From the NCBI GenBank assembly GCA_937868205.1, contig CALMMC010000050.1, forward strand, positions 1 through 7,408: 7,408 nucleotides of DNA, given 5' to 3'. Position numbers and translations under genes: made by a program. Shown piece after piece: positions 1-6,142 of the stretch. The DNA is from JAAZPG01 sp012797375 (GTDB lineage: Bacteria; Acidobacteriota; Aminicenantia; Aminicenantales; UBA4085). The notes beneath the pieces were generated by a model, which did not search any database, had not been told where the DNA came from, and saw only the letters and a program-made list of their open reading frames with translations. Each line of letters starts with the position of its first letter. The stretch's first letter is position 1.

Positions 1-50
1 TGTTGGGAGCTGTATTATGGTGGTTTGTGTCGGTGTTGTGTTTTTTTTTT
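1..50. other. Non-biological read tail (G/T-rich, then T10)
   Basis: The stretch is G/T-rich with no coding logic and ends in ten T at 41-50, directly before the P7 adapter. Read on the opposite strand it is an adapter end followed by poly-A and an A/C-rich tail, the usual look of an Illumina read that has run past the end of a short insert. It should be trimmed, not annotated. Confidence 0.9.
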
Positions 51-116
51 CAAGCAGAAGACGGCATACGAGCTGCTCAGGAGTCTCGTGGGCTCGGAGA
101 TGTGTATAAGAGACAG
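51..116 (+). other. Illumina Nextera P7/i7 adapter ending in Tn5 mosaic end (contamination)
   Basis: Positions 51-72 match the P7 flow-cell primer. Positions 73-74 read ct where the primer has at. Positions 75-82 (gctcagga) are the bases of the Nextera N704 index as I remember the index list. Positions 83-97 are the Nextera read-2 linker and 98-116 the 19-bp Tn5 mosaic end. Genomic sequence therefore begins at 117. An open reading frame passes through the adapter and would add about 38 artificial residues (including GLGDVYKRQ) to the first gene; such peptides are known contaminants of protein databases. Confidence 0.98.
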
Positions 117-455
117 GCGGTGACCCGATCGTTCCGCTTGGCTGTGCTCGTGCCGTTGCTCGCGCTGCCCCTCGCCGCGCAGGATGGCGTGCGCACCGGG
201 ATTTCCTACGGCCCGCCGGGCGTCCGTCCGGGAATCGTGGTCGCGGCCGCGGCCGGCCTGTGGTATTATGGCACGACCGCGCTGCCGCTGGACGACGACC
301 TGTTGACCCAACCGGGCAACGCCGGGGAACGGCCGAGCTTCTATGGGGCGGTGCCGATCCACCAGCAGTTGCAGCGCTGGCGGACCAGGTTGGCCGAGCA
401 GCAAGGTGCCCGGCAGGGCGTTTCCGAAGAGCAGGCGCGCGTGTGGCCGAGCTGA
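117..455 (+). CDS. Hypothetical membrane or secreted protein, 5' end possibly missing
   Basis: I do not recognise this protein. After removal of adapter-derived codons the frame runs from 117 to a TGA at 453-455. A GTG at 120 could be a start, giving 111 residues. The beginning then looks like a signal peptide or membrane anchor: basic residues (TRSFR), a hydrophobic run (LAVLVPLLALPLAA), then polar QDG. A second hydrophobic stretch (VVAAAAGLWYY) lies near residues 40-50, and the C-terminus is hydrophilic and Gln/Arg-rich. Codon third positions are strongly GC, which supports real coding. Because the library insert begins only 3 bp before the GTG, the true N-terminus may lie outside. It overlaps the next gene by 13 bp, as in a compact actinobacteria-like operon. 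Confidence 0.5.
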   Translation, partial: AVTRSFRLAVLVPLLALPLAAQDGVRTGISYGPPGVRPGIVVAAAAGLWYYGTTALPLDDDLLTQPGNAGERPSFYGAVPIHQQLQRWRTRLAEQQGARQGVSEEQARVWPS

Positions 456-1111
456 GCATCACCTGGTTGGGCCATTCCACCCTGCGCATAGAGGTGGGCG
501 GCGCGAGGGTGCTCACCGATCCGGTCCTCACCCACCGGGTCGGTCCGTTGTCACGGGCCGTGCCGAAGCCGTCGGTCCGTCAGTGGGCCGGCTCCGACGT
601 GGTGCTCCTCTCGCACCTGCATCACGACCACGCCCACCTACCGTCGTTGATCCGGACGGCGCCCGCCCCGATCCTCACGGGCGCCGCGAACCGGGCCTGG
701 GTGATCAGGCACCGTCTGCCCGGTCCTCACCCTGACGCCACCCCCGACGACTGGGTGGCGATCACACCGAGTGTCGGCATCCGGTTGGTGCGCGCCGATC
801 ACGAGTCACGGCCGATGCCCCACCGCCCCAACGACGCCCACGGCTTCCTCATCCGCCACGACCTTCCCACCGGCGGGCACCGGGTCGTGTGGTTCGCCGG
901 GGACACCTCGCTCTACCCCGAGATGGACCGACTCGGCGACCTCGCCGGTGCCGACATCGACGTGGCCCTGCTGCCCATCGGTGGCTGGGGGCCGCGCCTG
1001 TCACCGGGCCACCTCGGCCCTGCCGAGGCCGCCGCCGCGGCCGAAAAAGCGATCGACACCGGCGCCGCCCGGCGGAAGCTCGATGAGTTGATCGCCGCCA
1101 CGGGGTGCTGA
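443..1111 (+). pseudogene. MBL-fold metal-dependent hydrolase, C-terminus replaced by TrpD tail (chimera)
   Basis: The N-terminal ~195 residues form a metallo-beta-lactamase-fold hydrolase of the Lactamase_B_2/UlaG-like kind. Visible motifs are WLGHSTL near the start, the metal-binding SHLHHDH, ADHESRPMPHR, AGDTSLYPEM with its metal-binding Asp, and LLPIGGWGP followed by SPGHLGP with a further His. Proteins of this family normally continue for some 40-60 residues after GHL..PEEAA and include a late His ligand (often in a PIHWGT-like motif). That part is absent here. Instead the frame passes into a TrpD C-terminus and stops at 1109-1111. GTG at 443 is chosen because homology begins there; an upstream extension to 260 would lie inside the preceding gene. 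The substrate is unknown. The ORF as it stands is probably not a real gene. Confidence 0.75.
1040..1111 (+). CDS. Anthranilate phosphoribosyltransferase (TrpD), last ~23 codons only
   Basis: The residues EKAIDTGAARRKLDELIA just before the stop fit the end of TrpD, where a final helix typically reads like A.EAIDSGAA..KLE.L. The stop is 1 bp before the trpC start, exactly where trpD normally sits in a D-C-F-B-A operon. Codon use also changes here (GAA AAA GCG) from the very GC-rich block before it. The 5' edge is approximate: the junction lies within the GCC-rich stretch at about 1025-1045. TrpD would transfer phosphoribose to anthranilate; this fragment has no function alone. Confidence 0.7.
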   Translation, partial: AEKAIDTGAARRKLDELIAATGC

Positions 1112-1112
1112 C

Positions 1113-1889
1113 GTGGAAACCATCCTCGAAATCCTCATCCGGGAAACGCGGGAGGCGGAGCGGGAGAATATCCGGCGATTCGATCCCGATCGTTATCCGG
1201 TTAAAAGCCGGCCCGGGCCGGGCGCCTGGACCTCCCTGGCCGCCCGGGATTTTTTCCTGATCGCCGAGGTGAAAAAGGGCTCTCCCTCCCGGGGGCTCAT
1301 CCGCTCCGAGCTCGATCCGGCCGCGCTGGCCGGGGAGTACGAGGCGGCCGGGGCCGCGGCCGTGTCCGTGGTGACCGAATCCCGCCGTTTCTTCGGCCGG
1401 AAGGATTTTCTGCCCCGGGTTAAGGCCCGCGTCCGGCTCCCGGTCCTGCGCAAGGATTTTCTCATCCATCCCTGCCAGGTGTATGAATCCCTCGCCCTGG
1501 GGGCCGATTTCATCCTGCTCATCGCCGCCTGCCTTACCGGCGGCTCGCTTGCGGAGATGCGGGAAACGGCGGGACAGCTTGGATTGGGCGTCTTGCTGGA
1601 AATCCACAGCCCGAACGAGCTGGACCGGGCCCTGGCCGTTCATCCCGATTTCCTCGGGATCAACAACCGCGACCTGAACGATTTTTCCGTGGACTGGCGC
1701 CGGGGCCTCGAGCTACGTCCCTCCGTGCCGCCGGGAATTCCGGTGATCGCCGAATCCGGGATCAACGGACCCGGACAGGTTCGCGCTTTCAAGGAGGCCG
1801 GCTTCGCCGGGATCCTGGTGGGCGAGCATTTGGTCCGGGCGGACGATCCCGTCCGGGCCCTGCGGGAGCTTCTCGATGGCCAAGATTAA
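1113..1889 (+). CDS. trpC: Indole-3-glycerol phosphate synthase
   Basis: This cytoplasmic (beta/alpha)8 enzyme closes the ring of carboxyphenylamino-deoxyribulose phosphate to indole-3-glycerol phosphate. The 258 residues are normal for a stand-alone TrpC. The catalytic set is complete and evenly offset from the Sulfolobus enzyme: E52 and K54 in IAEVKKGSPS, K114 in VLRKDFL, E163 in LLEIH, N184 in GINNRDL, and E214/S215 in IAESGI. The phosphate-site end reads GILVGEHLVR, where GES is more usual. The GTG start at 1113 follows the trpD stop by 1 bp, and no strong Shine-Dalgarno is seen, so translation is probably coupled to trpD. The 3' end overlaps trpF by 14 bp. Confidence 0.97.
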   Translation: METILEILIRETREAERENIRRFDPDRYPVKSRPGPGAWTSLAARDFFLIAEVKKGSPSRGLIRSELDPAALAGEYEAAGAAAVSVVTESRRFFGRKDFLPRVKARVRLPVLRKDFLIHPCQVYESLALGADFILLIAACLTGGSLAEMRETAGQLGLGVLLEIHSPNELDRALAVHPDFLGINNRDLNDFSVDWRRGLELRPSVPPGIPVIAESGINGPGQVRAFKEAGFAGILVGEHLVRADDPVRALRELLDGQD

Positions 1890-2508
1890 AATTTGCGGCT
1901 TGACCCGGAGAGAAGACCTCGTCCTGGCGGCTGAGATGGGGGCGGATTTCGCCGGCTTCGTCTTCGTTCCGGATTCGGCCCGTTATATCCGGCCGGAGGA
2001 TGCCGCCCGGGAATTGAATCCCGAGGGAATGCCCGAGAGCCTCGAGCGAGTCGGAGTATTCGTCAATGAACAACCCGCACGGATCCGGGAGGTCTTCCGA
2101 CTCTGCCGGCTTAATATCGTCCAGCTGCACGGCGAGGAATCGCCGGATTATTGCCGGTCCCTCGGCCTGCCGTATTGGAAAGCCCTTCGGCCGGAAACCG
2201 CCTCCGGCCTGGATCCTGCGGCCGCCTACCCGGGGGCGGTCATCCTGTTGGACGGGCGCGCCCCCGGCGTCCGGGGTGGCGCGGGAGTCCGCGTTTCCCA
2301 AGATATTCTCTCCGCCGCCTCGAAGCTCGGGCGGCGGATCATGATCGCCGGCGGAATCTCGGAGGAAAACCTGGCCGAAATCCTCGCGTATCGGCCTTAC
2401 GGTCTCGACCTCAGCAGCTCGCTCGAAGACCGCCCGGGGATCAAGAATCCGGCCCGGATGAGGCGGTTCTTCGGACTTTTGAAAGGAAACAACCATGAGC
2501 CATCATGA
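1876..2508 (+). CDS. trpF: Phosphoribosylanthranilate isomerase
   Basis: This enzyme performs the Amadori isomerisation of phosphoribosylanthranilate, the step just before TrpC. It is a monofunctional TIM barrel of 210 residues, a normal length. It begins with KICGLTR holding the general base Cys7. It continues with GFVFVPDSARYI, the VQLHGEE strand and LLDG with the catalytic Asp126. The phosphate site reads RGGAGVRV (normally GGTG..F) and IAGGISEEN, and the C-terminal signature is LDLSSSLEDRPGIKN (normally DVSSGVE..PG.KD). The ATG is preceded by GGGAG at 1864-1868, 7 bp away. Overlaps of 14 bp with both trpC and trpB indicate one transcript with coupled translation. Confidence 0.96.
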   Translation: MAKIKICGLTRREDLVLAAEMGADFAGFVFVPDSARYIRPEDAARELNPEGMPESLERVGVFVNEQPARIREVFRLCRLNIVQLHGEESPDYCRSLGLPYWKALRPETASGLDPAAAYPGAVILLDGRAPGVRGGAGVRVSQDILSAASKLGRRIMIAGGISEENLAEILAYRPYGLDLSSSLEDRPGIKNPARMRRFFGLLKGNNHEPS

Positions 2509-3733
2509 ACGGCGCCGATATTTCGGCCCCTATGGAGGACGATTCGTTCCGGAAATGCTCGTCCCGGCTCTGGCGGAGCTCGAAGAAGCCTTCTTCCATT
2601 TCCGCCGCGACGCGGAATTCCGAAACGAACTCGACGGCCTTCTTCGCGATTACGCCGGGCGGCCGACTCCCCTCTATTTCGCCCCGAACCTGAGCCGGGC
2701 GGGCGGCGGATGCCGCATCTATCTGAAAATGGAGGGTCTGGCCCACACCGGGGCTCACAAGATCAATAACGTCCTCGGCCAGTCTCTCCTGGCCCGAAAA
2801 ATGGGAAAAGCGCGCCTCGTCGCCGAGACGGGCGCCGGCCAGCACGGACTGGCCGTCGCGGCCGCGGCCGCCCGGTTCGGCCTGAAAGCCCGGATCTTCA
2901 TGGGCAAAACCGACATGGACCGGCAATTCCCCAACGTGTTCTTCATGCGCCGGATGGGGGCCGAAGTGATTTCCGTCCTCGACGGCGGCCGGACTCTGAA
3001 GGATGCGGTGAACGCGGCCTTGAAGTTTTGGATTGAAAACCAGGCCGATACCCATTACCTGCTCGGGTCCGCCCTGGGCCCCTTCCCCTATCCGTTGATG
3101 GTCCGGCACTTCCAATCGGTGATCGGCCGGGAAGTGAAGCGGCAGATCCTGAAGGCGGAAAAGAGGGTACCGGATGTTTTGGTGGCTTGCGTCGGGGGAG
3201 GATCCAACTCGCTCGGCCTCTTCCACCCTTTTCTGGATCGGAGAGAGGTTCGATGCATCGGGGTTGAGGCGGGCGGACGGGGATCGGAACCCGGAGAACA
3301 CGCGGTCCGCTTCGGACCGAACGGCCGAATCGGCATCGTCCAGGGTTATAAATCCGTCTTCCTTCAGGACGACGACGGCCAGGTCCTGCCCACCCATTCC
3401 CTGAGCGCCGGCCTCGATTATGCCGGAATCAGCCCCGAGCTGGCCGACCTTCGCCGACGCGGCCGGGTCGAATTCGTCTCGGTCCGGGACGGCGAAGCCC
3501 TGGAAGGATTCGAGCTTCTGGCCCGGCTCGAGGGCATAATCCCCGCCCTGGAATCGGCCCATGCCGCGGCCTACGGCCTCCGCCTGGCCCGAACCCTTCC
3601 CCCCGAAAGGCTGATGGTGATCAACCTGTCCGGCCGCGGCGATAAAGACCTGTTCATCACCGCCCGGGCATTGGAAAAAGAACCCTGGATCGATTTTCTC
3701 TCCCGCGAGGCCGGCCATGTCCCAACCGCTTGA
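2495..3733 (+). CDS. trpB: Tryptophan synthase beta chain (divergent TrpB1-type)
   Basis: This PLP enzyme condenses indole with serine to give tryptophan, in complex with TrpA. The 412 residues and the N-terminus FGPYGGRFVPEML place it in the TrpB1 line. Key elements are present: the PLP Lys89 in HTGAHKINN, the catalytic Glu111 in AETGAGQHG, the phosphate loop GGGSN at 234-238, Asp308 in SAGLDY, EGIIPALESAHA and NLSGRGDKD. Several near-invariant positions differ: the usual KREDL before the lysine motif is KMEGL (79 and 81), GPHPYP is GPFPYP (Phe197), and the usual LDYPG.GPEH is LDYAGISPEL. AAAGGA-type Shine-Dalgarno at 2482-2487 lies 7 bp before the ATG. It overlaps trpA by 17 bp. Confidence 0.96.
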   Translation: MSHHERRRYFGPYGGRFVPEMLVPALAELEEAFFHFRRDAEFRNELDGLLRDYAGRPTPLYFAPNLSRAGGGCRIYLKMEGLAHTGAHKINNVLGQSLLARKMGKARLVAETGAGQHGLAVAAAAARFGLKARIFMGKTDMDRQFPNVFFMRRMGAEVISVLDGGRTLKDAVNAALKFWIENQADTHYLLGSALGPFPYPLMVRHFQSVIGREVKRQILKAEKRVPDVLVACVGGGSNSLGLFHPFLDRREVRCIGVEAGGRGSEPGEHAVRFGPNGRIGIVQGYKSVFLQDDDGQVLPTHSLSAGLDYAGISPELADLRRRGRVEFVSVRDGEALEGFELLARLEGIIPALESAHAAAYGLRLARTLPPERLMVINLSGRGDKDLFITARALEKEPWIDFLSREAGHVPTA

Positions 3734-4505
3734 CGACCTATTCAAAGCATCCCGTTCCACTCTCCTGATGGCTCATCTCGTGGCCGGAGACCCGGACCCG
3801 GACGGCAGTCTCGACTTGGCCCTCGTCCTGGCTCGAAACGGGGCCGACCTGCTTGAAATCCAAATTCCCTTCTCCGATCCCCTGGCCGACGGCCCGGCCG
3901 TCATGGCCGCCAATCGCCGGGCGCTCGAGCGAGGCGCCCGGCCGGAGGATGCGTTCCGCTTGATGGAACGAATCCGGGAAAAAATTCTGATTCCGATGAC
4001 GGTCATGTCTTACGGGAACATCCCGTTCCGCATGGGCTTCGAAAGGTTTGCCTCCCGCTGCGGCGAATCCGGCGCGGGAGCGGCGATCATCCCCGACCTA
4101 CCCTGGGACGAGCGGCTTCCGGGATTGAGAAAAGCGTTCGGACGCCGGGGCATCCACCTCGTCCGTCCGGTCTCACCCGGCATGAGCCCCGGCCGGCTCG
4201 AGGCCGCGGTCGGTGAAGCCTCGGGATTTCTCTACGCAACCCTTCGCGTCGGGACGACGGGCGCCTCCGCCCGGATCGAAGACCGGGGACTGGACTTCAT
4301 CCGCCGGGTGAAAACGGCCTCACGCCTGCCGGCAGTTGCCGGATTCGGCGTTTCCTCGCCCGAGCAGGCGGCGCTTCTGAAAGGGATGGTCGAAGCCGTC
4401 GTCATCGGCAGCCGGCTGATCGAGGTCCGAAGCATCGGCGGCCTCGAGTCCGTGGGCGCGTTCATCCGTCGGTGCCGGGCGGCACTGGACGAGTTCAGGA
4501 CTTGA
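3717..4505 (+). CDS. trpA: Tryptophan synthase alpha chain
   Basis: This TIM-barrel subunit splits indole-3-glycerol phosphate to indole and glyceraldehyde-3-phosphate and passes indole to TrpB. The catalytic acids are present: Glu47 in LLEIQIPFSDP and Asp58 in PLADGP. Further family marks are AAIIPDLPWDE, the flexible loop 6 region RVGTTGAS, and the phosphate site AGFGVSSPEQ with VVIGSRLIE near the end. Departures include Gln49 where Gly is usual (ELGIPFSDP), TVMSYGN for the usual MTYYN, and Arg in the GSA motif. The length of 262 residues is normal. GAGG at 3707-3710 lies 6 bp before the ATG. It is the last gene of the operon, and its changes may be matched to those in TrpB. Confidence 0.96.
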   Translation: MSQPLDDLFKASRSTLLMAHLVAGDPDPDGSLDLALVLARNGADLLEIQIPFSDPLADGPAVMAANRRALERGARPEDAFRLMERIREKILIPMTVMSYGNIPFRMGFERFASRCGESGAGAAIIPDLPWDERLPGLRKAFGRRGIHLVRPVSPGMSPGRLEAAVGEASGFLYATLRVGTTGASARIEDRGLDFIRRVKTASRLPAVAGFGVSSPEQAALLKGMVEAVVIGSRLIEVRSIGGLESVGAFIRRCRAALDEFRT

Positions 4506-4530
4506 CAGTCCTCCTGCGCTAAATTATCCT
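4502..4530 (+). promoter_or_regulatory. Sigma70-type promoter overlapping the trpA stop
   Basis: A perfect TTGACA at 4502-4507 is followed, after a 17-bp spacer, by TATCCT at 4525-4530 (4 of 6 to TATAAT). It covers the trpA stop codon and would start transcription about 4537, just before a GGAGGG/GAGGGG ribosome-binding site and an ATG at 4556. The spacing is ideal; activity is inferred. Confidence 0.55.
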
Positions 4531-4555
4531 ATTTCGGAGGGAAAGAGGGGATTTC

Positions 4556-4666
4556 ATGACGAGACCGGGAATATCGTCGGGGGCTTCTGATAAAAGGAAA
4601 TTCCTATCATTTCTACATCACCCTGAGCGAGCCTGCCTCCCATTTTTCTGGCGGGTCGAAGAGTGA
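4556..4666 (+). pseudogene. Start of a lost gene, or a 36-codon ORF
   Basis: The ATG has an excellent Shine-Dalgarno (GAGGGG at 4545-4550, spacing 5) and the promoter above, so this looks like a genuine translation start. The first ~13 codons (MTRPGISSGASDK) use the same GC-rich codons as the trp genes. After about 4595 the composition changes and the frame runs into a dispersed hairpin repeat, ending at the TGA at 4664-4666. I read it as the head of a gene whose body has been removed by rearrangement or by a contig join. A true 36-residue protein cannot be ruled out. The product is not recognised. Confidence 0.4.
4618..4666. repeat. Dispersed-type imperfect hairpin repeat
   Basis: TCACCCT at 4618-4624 pairs with AGAGTGA at 4660-4666 (one mismatch), and CCTGCC pairs with GGCGGG (one G-T wobble) around a T-rich loop. 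The TCACCCTGAGCGA...TCGAAGAGTGA layout resembles a palindromic intergenic repeat that I have seen in many environmental bacterial genomes. Only one copy is in this window. Confidence 0.5.
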
Positions 4667-4740
4667 CGCTAAGTAACGCAATTACTGTTTTAATATACTT
4701 TTTTTAAAAAAGATTATCAAATAAGGAAACAAGCAACGTA

Positions 4741-4770
4741 AGATCCCCGCTTAAAATCCGCGGGTATGAC
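4741..4770 (+). repeat. REP-like unit, left copy of an inverted pair
   Basis: The unit reads agat-CCCCGC, a short AT spacer, GCGGG, then tATGACA. CCCGC (4746-4750) pairs with GCGGG (4760-4764). It is an inverted, degenerate copy of the unit at 4783-4811. Confidence 0.55.
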
Positions 4771-4782
4771 ATTCCTTCCTTC

Positions 4783-4811
4783 TTGTCATTCCCGCGTAGG
4801 CGGGAATCTAA
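4783..4811 (-). repeat. REP-like unit, right copy of an inverted pair (dRS3-like palindrome)
   Basis: It contains a perfect palindrome at 4788-4807: ATTCCC, eight bases, GGGAAT, with an 8-bp GC-rich stem and GTAG loop. The 6-8-6 form is the same as the neisserial dRS3 repeat, and similar units are widespread in other bacteria. On the minus strand it reads agattCCCGC...GCGGGaATGACA, matching the left copy. The two units face each other across about 12 bp, like a BIME. Confidence 0.6.
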
Positions 4812-5003
4812 TTACGAACACACCCACTGCCCAAAATTCAAATTTTGTTAAATATTCCCTGTTCTCTTGAATCTTTTATCCAAATAATGCAAATTTAAAA
4901 TATCGACTGGATCAGCTACTGACTTTCCTCCGATATATTGCGCCAGGATTCATCTATAAAATGCAGACTTTAGAATTTCTTTATTTTTTTGCGATGTCAT
5001 TTT

Positions 5004-5031
5004 TTGTCATGAAAACATTATAGTTTACAAT
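5004..5031 (+). promoter_or_regulatory. Probable recombinase promoter
   Basis: TTGTCA at 5004-5009 (5 of 6 to consensus), a 16-bp spacer and TACAAT at 5026-5031 (5 of 6) stand just upstream of the recombinase. The predicted start point near 5038 leaves only a ~10-nt leader before the TTG at 5048. Confidence 0.5.
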
Positions 5032-5032
5032 T

Positions 5033-5049
5033 AATTCAGAGGCTGAATT
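5033..5049. promoter_or_regulatory. Perfect 7-3-7 palindrome at recombinase start (operator-like)
   Basis: AATTCAG (5033-5039), AGG, CTGAATT (5043-5049) form a perfect inverted repeat. It covers the predicted transcription start, the likely Shine-Dalgarno (AGAGG) and the first base pair of the TTG start codon. A protein or hairpin here could block both transcription and translation. This role is inferred from position only. Confidence 0.4.
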
Positions 5050-5956
5050 GGGGGAGGAAAAAAGAACATTATTGGGGATGTTGACCAGCGAGATGCAGTT
5101 GCGCAATTACAGCAGTAGAACCATTAAAGCATATAAAAGCTGTATACGCAGGTTTATTCATCATATTGATCCAATACATCCGCGGGACGCAGACAGCAAC
5201 AAAATAAAAGAATATTTGCTGTATCTGTTGACCGACCGGGGATCACCGGCCAGCACAGTCAATCAGGTTTTCAATGCATTACGATTTCTATATGTCGACC
5301 TGTATAAAAAACCATTTTTAATAGGGACGTTACCACGACCGCAGCGCGAAAAGAAATTACCGGATATTTTAAATGAAAATGAGATCAAACAAATATTTCA
5401 GAATGTCGAGAACATTAAACATAAAGTTATGCTTATGCTCGCCTACGCAAGCGGATTAAGGGTCGGCGAACTTGTGCGGGTAAGGATAGAAGATATCGAC
5501 GGACAACGTGGTCTGATACATATACGCGATGCAAAGGGAAAGAAGGACAGATTCACTCTTCTTCCAGAATCGCTCCGTTCTGTTTTACTTTCCTACTGGA
5601 AACAGTACGGATTAGGGATGAAAGGATGGCTTTTTCCCGGCCAGCCGCCTCATCAACACCTTGCGGAGCGGAGCATTCAGAATGTTCTAAAGCGGTCTAT
5701 AAAATTATCAGGAATAACAAAACCGGTATCTATGCACACACTACGGCATTCATTTGCAACACATCTTTTGGAACATGGTACGGATTTACGTTATATACAA
5801 ACATTATTGGGTCATCAAAGTATCCGGACAACGGAAATATATACACACGTATCGAACAAACAGATAGGTAAAATTCGCAGTCCACTTGATTTTCTGGTAG
5901 AGAATAACGAAAATACTTTGTGTAATAAAGAAAACAAACTATTAGATAAAAAATAA
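5048..5956 (+). CDS. Tyrosine recombinase, integron-integrase-like but lacking the IntI insertion
   Basis: This DNA-breaking and -joining enzyme has two parts. Residues ~8-90 form a SAM-like core-binding domain (MQLRNYSSRTIKAYKSC). Residues ~100-282 form the catalytic domain with the full set R138 (ASGLRVGEL), K163 (DAKGKKDR), H230 and R233 (HTLRHSF), H256 (LLGHQS) and nucleophile Y265 (TTEIYTHV). It ends with KIRSPLDFL, close to the RSPLD end of integron integrases. It lacks their patch-III insertion between the Lys and HxxR boxes (GLGMKGWLFPGQPPHQHL runs directly into RSIQNVLKRS). TTG at 5048 follows AGAGG by 5 bp; an ATG at 5078 is a possible alternative but has no well-placed ribosome-binding site. 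The gene is AT-rich, points toward the sul cassette 27 bp downstream, and is the likely mobiliser of it. Confidence 0.9.
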   Translation: MGEEKRTLLGMLTSEMQLRNYSSRTIKAYKSCIRRFIHHIDPIHPRDADSNKIKEYLLYLLTDRGSPASTVNQVFNALRFLYVDLYKKPFLIGTLPRPQREKKLPDILNENEIKQIFQNVENIKHKVMLMLAYASGLRVGELVRVRIEDIDGQRGLIHIRDAKGKKDRFTLLPESLRSVLLSYWKQYGLGMKGWLFPGQPPHQHLAERSIQNVLKRSIKLSGITKPVSMHTLRHSFATHLLEHGTDLRYIQTLLGHQSIRTTEIYTHVSNKQIGKIRSPLDFLVENNENTLCNKENKLLDKK

Positions 5957-5976
5957 AAACGCCATACAGCGTTTTT
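5955..5976 (+). terminator. Intrinsic terminator of the recombinase gene
   Basis: AAAAACGC (5955-5962) pairs perfectly with GCGTTTTT (5969-5976) around a CATACA loop, with the 3' arm giving the U tract. It overlaps the stop codon region and sits before the cassette boundary, so the cassette gene probably does not depend on read-through from the recombinase promoter. The stem is AT-rich and may be leaky. Confidence 0.6.
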
Positions 5977-5982
5977 ACAGAC

Positions 5983-6055
5983 GTTGGGCGCAATTAAATG
6001 GCGCGTTAAATAAATAGCCCGGCCGAGAAATATAAAAACAAAAGACGAGCGGCAC
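5983..6055 (+). repeat. Left inverted arm of the cassette
   Basis: Three blocks here recur in inverted order at the right end: 5983-6006 (22 of 24 bases identical to the complement of 7180-7203), CCCGGCCGA at 6018-6026 and GAGCGGCAC at 6047-6055. The gap between the second and third blocks is 20 bp in both arms; the first gap is 11 bp here and 18 bp on the right. Confidence 0.8.
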
Positions 6056-6142
6056 AGTTTAGGGAAACAATAAATCCGCGAATTAAATTAAAAAGATATG
6101 AAATAAAACCACAGACAGAGCAGAATAGAAAAGGCAATTAAA
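6056..6142 (+). promoter_or_regulatory. 5' untranslated region of the sul gene, no clear promoter
   Basis: The AT-rich stretch must hold the leader of the cassette gene. I see no pair of good -35 and -10 boxes; TATGAA near 6104 is a weak -10 candidate. AAGG at 6131-6134 is the ribosome-binding site, 8 bp before the GTG start. Confidence 0.3.

Larger units (their letters stand above)
4667..5003. other. AT-rich intergenic region, no gene seen
   Basis: Apart from the REP-like pair, this stretch holds no convincing ORF. It includes a 7-2-7 bp palindrome at 4832-4847 (CAAAATT and AATTTTG arms), homopolymer T and A runs, and a repeated TGTCAT near 4995-5010. It marks the change from the GC-rich trp block to the AT-rich recombinase block. 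Confidence 0.6.

Noticed and set aside
3..116. Upstream extension of the first CDS, and a minus-strand frame ending in LSLIHISEPTRL
   Set aside because: Both are translations of the sequencing adapter.
260..442. ATG at 260 as start of the MBL hydrolase
   Set aside because: The extra residues lie in an alternative frame of the preceding gene and show no MBL homology; GTG at 443 begins directly before WLGHST.
849..1643. Minus-strand open frame of 264 codons across the MBL/trpC junction
   Set aside because: It spans a likely artificial join and overlaps two genes with strong motifs; its low-complexity Arg/Gly-rich content is typical of antisense GC-rich frames.
2441..3760. Long open frame on the minus strand opposite trpB (439 codons)
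   Set aside because: It is a shadow of GC-rich trpB codons; trpB has clear family motifs and the minus frame has none.
4847..4853. GTTAAAT as a possible attI core site upstream of the recombinase
   Set aside because: It fits GTTRRRY, but such a short degenerate match is expected by chance in this length of AT-rich DNA and has no paired site.
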